NCBI GenBank assembly: GCA_030630445.1
Contig: DAOVNC010000172.1
Location: 1 to 7,375 of the forward strand
Origin: Kiritimatiellales bacterium
GTDB lineage: Bacteria > Verrucomicrobiota > Kiritimatiellia > Kiritimatiellales > Pontiellaceae
Length of the DNA: 7,375 bases
Direction: 5' to 3'
The translations under genes were made by a program, and so were the position numbers. Every line of letters begins with the position of its first letter. Position 1 is the first letter of the stretch. Below, one piece after another: positions 1 through 3,437 of this stretch. The notes beneath the pieces are model-generated. The model was given only the letters and a program-made list of their open reading frames with translations, did not search any database and was not told the origin of the DNA.

Positions 1-804
1 AATTGCTGCGGAGTAACATCATCGATCAAGCCGATGGAGATTCTTCCGGGGTCGAATGCGGTGTGCAAGGCGGTGTTTACAACGCGGAACCGCTATGGCA
101 AGCAGAACAAGCAAATCCTGATTGCTTCCAACGACCGAAAACATCCGTACTACGAACTAAAGATGGTCGGAACACTCTTGCGTCCGGTGGAGTTCAAGCC
201 CCGCCTCATCCGTCTCGGCTCCCTGCTTCCCGATGCCCACGTTTCGCAAACCATCACTGCCACCAACCTGCTCGACAAGGCCGTAGAGCTACAGTCGGTC
301 AGGTCGACGGTAGAGGGAATAGAGGCCAAAATTGTAGGCGGGATTGATGATGCCGCATCCGGGAATCCAGACCGGGATCGCCGATCCCGGCTACAGCCGA
401 GAAGCTGGACGATCCAACTTGACTCATCGGAGCCCTTGGCTGTCGGAAAGCTTAATGGCCAGATCCTGCTCAATTTTACATCTGGCACGGTGAAGGTTCC
501 CGTGATTGGAATCGTGAAGCCCATCATTCAGGAGGTGCCCGGACAGATCCGATTTACATCCCGTTCCGCCAAAGCAACCGAACGACTCATCATGCTGCGG
601 AGCGGTGACGGGCGGGCGTTCGAGGTTCTTTCTGCAAAGCTGGAAGCGGCTGAAGGTTCGGTTGAGATCAAGAAGCTTTCCGAGAACCGTTGGCAGTTGA
701 GGGTGGCTGTTGTTCCGGCCAACCTCTCTGAAACATCCTCCGTGCAGATTAAAACCTCCTGCAAATCCCAACCTATAATAACCGTTCCGTTATCGGTTCG
801 TTAA
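1..804 (+). CDS. DUF1573 / ASH-like domain secreted protein (5' end outside window)
   Basis: The reading frame is open from base 1 to the TAA at 802-804, so the gene starts upstream and 267 C-terminal codons are visible. The first visible residues (N-C-C-G, then V-T-S-S) and the following ILPGSNAVCKAVFTT, a GKQNKQILIASND strand and a closing MVGT fit the end of a DUF1573 domain, where a cysteine motif is followed by an 'L.PGe...v.f.t' strand and an 'i.v.sND' strand. Two further Ig-like beta modules appear to follow, one around EFKPRLIRLGSLLP to VKVPVIGIV and one from IIQEVPGQIRF to VPLSVR. DUF1573 proteins are usually exported and of unknown biochemical role. The ATG at 34 is only an internal methionine, since homology-like sequence continues upstream of it. 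The linker around residues 118-132 is basic and is encoded by a palindromic repeat (see 372-390). The gene lies 4 bp before the next start, which suggests translational coupling. Confidence 0.75.
   Translation, partial: NCCGVTSSIKPMEILPGSNAVCKAVFTTRNRYGKQNKQILIASNDRKHPYYELKMVGTLLRPVEFKPRLIRLGSLLPDAHVSQTITATNLLDKAVELQSVRSTVEGIEAKIVGGIDDAASGNPDRDRRSRLQPRSWTIQLDSSEPLAVGKLNGQILLNFTSGTVKVPVIGIVKPIIQEVPGQIRFTSRSAKATERLIMLRSGDGRAFEVLSAKLEAAEGSVEIKKLSENRWQLRVAVVPANLSETSSVQIKTSCKSQPIITVPLSVR
372..390. repeat. Palindromic REP-like element inside the DUF1573 gene
   Basis: CCGGGATC at 372-379 is followed by a GCC spacer and then GATCCCGG at 383-390, a perfect 8-bp inverted repeat. A second small inverted repeat, GGCT-AC-AGCC, lies immediately beyond at 389-398. 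In the gene's frame it encodes a basic run (R-D-R-R-S-R-L-Q-P-R) in an otherwise beta-rich protein; in another frame it reads G-I-A-D-P-G-Y-S. From memory this resembles a dispersed intergenic repeat seen in several bacterial genomes. It keeps the reading frame open and falls at a predicted loop between beta strands. Confidence 0.55.
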
Positions 805-808
805 AGCC

Positions 809-918
809 ATGTTTTCTGCTCCTGGAAAACTTCTCTGGATACAGCTACTGGCCCTTCTGTTGATTAGGGATCTGTTTGGTGGAGTACCAATCTCGCGCAT
901 CCTAATCGAATACCTTGG
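809..918 (+). pseudogene. Detached N-terminal membrane anchor of the rhodanese gene (frameshift)
   Basis: An ATG at 809, 4 bp after the stop of the DUF1573 gene, opens a frame reading M-F-S-A-P-G-K-L-L-W and then a strongly hydrophobic stretch (IQLLALLLI). This looks like a signal anchor. It is in frame 2, whereas the rhodanese domain downstream is in frame 1. Frame 1 closes upstream at the TAG 865-867 and then reads STNLAHPNRIPWVQDWGNY without any ATG. The two halves would join if one base were restored, or two removed, between about 865 and 900. A mutation or a sequencing error would look the same. The end coordinate given is only the point where the alternative GTG start begins; translation in frame 2 continues past it into non-homologous sequence. 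Confidence 0.5.
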
Positions 919-1296
919 GTGCAGGACTGGGGCAACTATGTGGAGGCCAAGGCGGTGGAGGAGGGGATTGAAGTCATTCCCCTAGGTATGGCCTATTCCA
1001 TCCACCAAGAGGGTAGCAACCTGTTTGTGGATGCCCGTCCTTCGGAGGAATACGACAAGGGACATATACCCAAGGCCATTCTCCTGCCTTTTGAGACGTT
1101 GGATGAACAGTTTGATGCCTTGGGCCAAATCCTGTCATCAGATGCCCCGGTGGTTGTCTATTGTCGCAACCGTGAATGCGATGATGCCTTATTGCTGGCT
1201 CATGAACTACGGGAAATGGGTAAAACCAACCTGCTCTATTATGTGGATGGCTTTGAACTATGGGAGGAATCGGGATGCCCGGTCGAAGTCAACTAA
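919..1296 (+). CDS. Rhodanese-like domain protein
   Basis: This encodes a single rhodanese domain (sulfurtransferase fold) of 125 residues counted from GTG 919. Diagnostic elements are DARPSEEYDKGHIPKA at about residues 38-53 and the active-site loop YCRNREC, with the catalytic cysteine at residue 82 and a second cysteine at 87. A C-terminal VDGFELWEESGCPVE closes the fold (family: 'G.. .W...G.pve'). The active site appears intact, so the domain could transfer sulfane sulfur or reduce/oxidise thiols. GTG 919 has no convincing ribosome binding site. Readable homology-like sequence (HPNRIPWVQDWG) begins upstream of it, so the true protein probably began at ATG 809 with a membrane anchor that is now out of frame. 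The 3' end overlaps the next gene by 22 bp. The position between DUF1573 and MauE genes suggests a redox or sulfur role at the membrane. Confidence 0.8.
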   Translation: MQDWGNYVEAKAVEEGIEVIPLGMAYSIHQEGSNLFVDARPSEEYDKGHIPKAILLPFETLDEQFDALGQILSSDAPVVVYCRNRECDDALLLAHELREMGKTNLLYYVDGFELWEESGCPVEVN

Positions 1297-1745
1297 CCCG
1301 AGTCCTTCGAGTGCTTGCCATCGCCATTCTGGCCGTGATATTCGGTTGGTCGGGCCTGCATAAAATCATCAACCCCGAAGGCTTTTCGCTTTCAGTATTC
1401 AGGTATCACCTGCTTCCATATGAAGCCGTTAATATCGTTGCTCTCTGGATCGCCGGGCTGGAGATTCTGTGTGCTTCTCTATTGTTCGTGCCTCGTTTGC
1501 GGGCTGCGGTGTTATGGACGCTTCTTTGCCTGCTAATTGTGTTTTCATTTGGAATCTGTATCGCCCTAGTGCGAGGCAGTCACATGGCTTGTGGGTGCTT
1601 TTCTACCTCGCCTATGGCACATCCCATCGACGGGGTATCCCTCTTGAAAAATATTGAGTTGATAGTTCTCGCTGTGTACTTACTCGCTTATCGGGTCGTT
1701 ACATGTCAGGAAGATCAATGCAATAATGGTGAGGAATGCCAGTGA
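1275..1745 (+). CDS. MauE/DoxX-family redox-associated membrane protein
   Basis: This is a 156-residue integral membrane protein with four hydrophobic segments, roughly residues 10-33, 51-72, 77-99 and 125-143. The loop after the first helix (SGLHKIINPEGF, then RYHLLP) matches the MauE/DoxX pattern 'G..KI..P..F...Y.LLP'. The third helix ends in ALVRGSHMACGCF, with the characteristic C-G-C-F at residues 106-109. MauE-type proteins are thought to serve disulfide or redox maturation in the envelope; the substrate here is unknown. An ATG exists at 1260, but 1275 is preferred because GGGAGGA at 1262-1268 lies 6 nt ahead of it. The gene overlaps the rhodanese gene by 22 bp and its TGA overlaps a GTG at 1742. 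The C-terminal tail is cysteine-rich (residues 144, 149, 155), which I do not recognise as typical. Confidence 0.78.
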   Translation: MPGRSQLTRVLRVLAIAILAVIFGWSGLHKIINPEGFSLSVFRYHLLPYEAVNIVALWIAGLEILCASLLFVPRLRAAVLWTLLCLLIVFSFGICIALVRGSHMACGCFSTSPMAHPIDGVSLLKNIELIVLAVYLLAYRVVTCQEDQCNNGEECQ

Positions 1746-1783
1746 AACTTTTTCTGAAAAAAGTAAAACGGGTCAGCCTGTGA
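1742..1783 (+). pseudogene. 13-codon remnant of a fourth operon gene
   Basis: A GTG at 1742-1744 overlaps the TGA of the MauE-like gene as GTGA, and GAGGA at 1731-1735 lies 6 nt ahead. This is a textbook coupled translation start. The frame reads M-K-L-F-L-K-K-V-K-R-V-S-L and then meets TGA at 1781-1783. A basic n-region like this commonly precedes a signal or anchor helix, but the helix is missing. I infer that a fourth gene of the operon has been truncated by a deletion or rearrangement just after its start. The alternative is a chance short frame. Confidence 0.35.
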
Positions 1784-1989
1784 AATTTAGAATCGGTCCC
1801 TTCCCCCGCGCCCCCATCCCTTTAGAACCCGCAGGGCATAAGCCCCGTTTCGACAACTCCTCCATCACCGACACCGCCACCACCGTCGCCATGGGCTACT
1901 CTTAAATATGCCAGAACCTAACGATAAAAGGTATCACCTGCCCTTTTTTAGGGGCATCTATCCGGAAGAAGCTTGCGGAGGAGGGGGAA
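1746..1989. other. Intergenic stretch between convergent genes, with possible gene remnant
   Basis: No complete gene is visible. In frame 1 the sequence stays open to TAA 1903-1905. It ends as PAGHKPRFDNSSITDTATTVAMGYS split across the last 25 codons, with a protein-like composition that could be the tail of a lost gene. One arm of an imperfect inverted repeat (1830-1847) lies inside it. A weak hairpin (TGCCC, loop, GGGCA) occurs near 1939-1956, but no T-tract follows on either strand, so no terminator is called. Confidence 0.3.
1830..1847 (+). repeat. Left arm of imperfect inverted repeat flanking the RidA/chorismatase-like gene
   Basis: The 18-bp sequence CGCAGGGCATAAGCCCCG matches the reverse complement of 3210-3228 at 17 bases, differing only by G versus AA in the centre. 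It lies about 140 bp beyond the 3' end of the minus-strand gene. Function is unknown; it may be a dispersed repeat or a boundary of a rearranged segment. Confidence 0.4.
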
Positions 1990-3108
1990 TCAGTTGGCTT
2001 TTACGGCGTCGAGTTCGATCTCGAAGAGCAGGTCGTGGCGGCAGACGTCGGCATGCGAGATGGCGACAGGTAGCTCGGGCAGATTGTTTTCGACGCAGTA
2101 TTTTTCGAGCAGGTGTGCTTCGTCGATATCCTTGAAATAGGCGATGGCGCGGGAGGTGTCTTGCCAGTCCATGTCGCGCGATGTCAGGATGGCGTGAACC
2201 ACTTCCATGGTCAGTTTGATCTGCTTCTTGGTGTCGCCGATATGGACGGTCTCCCCACCGGGTTCGATGCTGGCCGTGCCGGAAATGGTCAATAGGCGCG
2301 ATCCGGGCTGGTCGATCTCGACCGCGCGGGCGAAGGAGCTTTTATAATCGAGCGCAGGGCATTGCAGCGGCGAGGGCACGGCGAATACCTTCACGCCGTC
2401 GTGCTTGGGTTTGACGGCAAGCAGGGCGCAAACCATCGCTTCACCGGCGGCGGAACCGGCGCCGATGCCGGTGCTGGCGGGAACCATTTTGTCGAAGGTG
2501 CCGCGTTCCTTGAAGAATTGGGAGCGGACGACGTTGAATTCGTCATACCATTCGAGCAGGTCGTTGAGATAGATCCAGGTGCGGGCGATGTCGGTGAATT
2601 CCATGTCGGCCTGCTTGAGCAGGGTTTCCATTTTTTCAAACACGGCGTGCGCCTGTTCTTCGCGGGAAAGCGAGAGGTCGTCGGCGCGGATGTCGCCGAG
2701 CAGGCAGTAGCGCGCGTCTTCGGTGTCGTACCAGTTGCCGACGAGGCGGTCGCCATCCGTCACGGGGTTGAGCTCCGCTCCGGAGAGGGCGATAAACTGG
2801 GTGCCGGTAATACTGCACTCTCCGGGGCAGGCGTCGCCGTGCAGGAGAGTCAGGGGCCAATCGAGCTGCTTGATGGCCGAGACGGCCTTGGGATAGAGCT
2901 GCCGCCCGCCAAAGAGATATTGGAAGGCGATCTTGGCATCGTGTTCCGCCATCTCGGCCGAGACGCGGTCGAACACCTCGTGCATGTTTTCCTCGGTGGC
3001 TTGCGCGGTAATGTAGTAGGCCTTCACTCCGTCGTGCGGGAACTCCACGATTTGCAGGCTGTCGCTCGGATTCAATGTTGTCTCTTGCATATCAAAAATC
3101 TCGTTCAT
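1990..3108 (-). CDS. RidA-fold, chorismatase-like (FkbO/Hyg5/XanB2-type) protein
   Basis: This is a 372-residue, apparently cytosolic protein with no signal peptide or membrane segment. The middle part (about 119-234) and the C-terminal part (about 270-370) resemble tandem RidA/YjgF modules. Elements I associate with chorismatases are RTWIYLNDLLEWYDEFN (176-192) followed by PASTGIGAG (210-218), YKSSFARAV (255-263), ISGTASI (275-281) with HIGD downstream, and a C-terminal CRHDLLFEIE (356-365). Chorismatases hydrolyse chorismate to hydroxybenzoate or dihydrodihydroxybenzoate plus pyruvate. From memory, the C-R-x-D-L-L-x-E motif holds the catalytic glutamate, and its cysteine is a feature of Hyg5-type enzymes. 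Actual substrate is unproven; a generic Rid-family enamine/imine hydrolase role is the alternative. The start at 3108 has no clear ribosome binding site; M7 (3090) is also possible. The gene stands alone, convergent with the operon upstream. Confidence 0.65.
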   Translation of the reverse strand: MNEIFDMQETTLNPSDSLQIVEFPHDGVKAYYITAQATEENMHEVFDRVSAEMAEHDAKIAFQYLFGGRQLYPKAVSAIKQLDWPLTLLHGDACPGECSITGTQFIALSGAELNPVTDGDRLVGNWYDTEDARYCLLGDIRADDLSLSREEQAHAVFEKMETLLKQADMEFTDIARTWIYLNDLLEWYDEFNVVRSQFFKERGTFDKMVPASTGIGAGSAAGEAMVCALLAVKPKHDGVKVFAVPSPLQCPALDYKSSFARAVEIDQPGSRLLTISGTASIEPGGETVHIGDTKKQIKLTMEVVHAILTSRDMDWQDTSRAIAYFKDIDEAHLLEKYCVENNLPELPVAISHADVCRHDLLFEIELDAVKAN

Positions 3109-3209
3109 GGGCGGGTGGATTTCAAGCTTTGTCTTCTTGGTTTCCGATCCAATTTAAAAAACAGTAAACGCGGAAAGCACCAGCCCTCCTTGATTTGGAT
3201 CAATTTTTT

Positions 3210-3228
3210 CGGGGTTTTATGCCCTGCG
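3210..3228 (-). repeat. Right arm of imperfect inverted repeat flanking the RidA/chorismatase-like gene
   Basis: On the minus strand this reads CGCAGGGCATAAAACCCCG, a 17-base match with one small indel to 1830-1847. It lies about 100 bp upstream of the minus-strand gene's start, so the gene sits between the two arms in a segment of about 1.4 kb. No transposase is nearby and no target-site duplication is apparent by eye. Confidence 0.4.
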
Positions 3229-3397
3229 CCCTACCTGTCAACATAGACGTACCCCATATTGCGGAGTGGACAGCAGGTATTTGAATGGGCAGGTTTCCGC
3301 TTAAGTTTTGCAAAAGAGGGAGGTTCGTGACTGCCGGGGCGGTGTCATTTAATTTGAGGCAGCTCGAACCCGTCCTTAATCGCAATCATTGATCGTC

Positions 3398-3406
3398 TGG
3401 TATAAT
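3398..3406 (+). promoter_or_regulatory. Extended -10 promoter for the HzsA-like cytochrome gene
   Basis: TGG directly before TATAAT (3401-3406) is a perfect extended -10 element (TGnTATAAT). No good -35 is present; TTAATC at 3376-3381 is weak and 19 bp away. An extended -10 can work without one. Transcription would begin near 3412-3414, giving a leader of about 25 nt before ATG 3438. Confidence 0.55.
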
Positions 3407-3437
3407 ACGCGTGTGCATAATAGCGACTTCCGTTTGT

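Larger units (their letters stand above)
3109..3437. other. Intergenic region between divergent genes
   Basis: This holds the right arm of the inverted repeat (3210-3228), a strong extended -10 promoter (3398-3406) and otherwise unexplained DNA. TTGAT-TTGG-ATCAA followed by six T's at about 3189-3208 looks like a weak hairpin with a T-tract, but the 5-bp AT-rich stem is too weak to call a terminator. Short frames at 3219-3281 and 3285-3392 (plus) resemble nothing I recognise. No promoter for the minus-strand gene is convincing. Confidence 0.4.

Noticed and set aside
1748..1763. CTTTTT-CTGA-AAAAAG inverted repeat after the MauE-like gene
   Set aside because: The stem is nearly pure A-T and too weak, and no T-tract follows. 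It is not a credible terminator.
3189..3208. TTGAT-TTGG-ATCAA hairpin followed by T6
   Set aside because: A 5-bp AT-rich stem is weak, and no plus-strand gene ends upstream for it to terminate.
2362..3246. 294-codon open frame on the plus strand
   Set aside because: It is antisense to the chorismatase-like gene. Its glycine/valine-rich, low-complexity translation is typical of a shadow frame.
3285..3392. 35-codon plus-strand frame starting M-G-R-F-P-L-K-F
   Set aside because: There is no ribosome binding site, no recognisable motif and no conserved-looking pattern; short frames like this are expected by chance.
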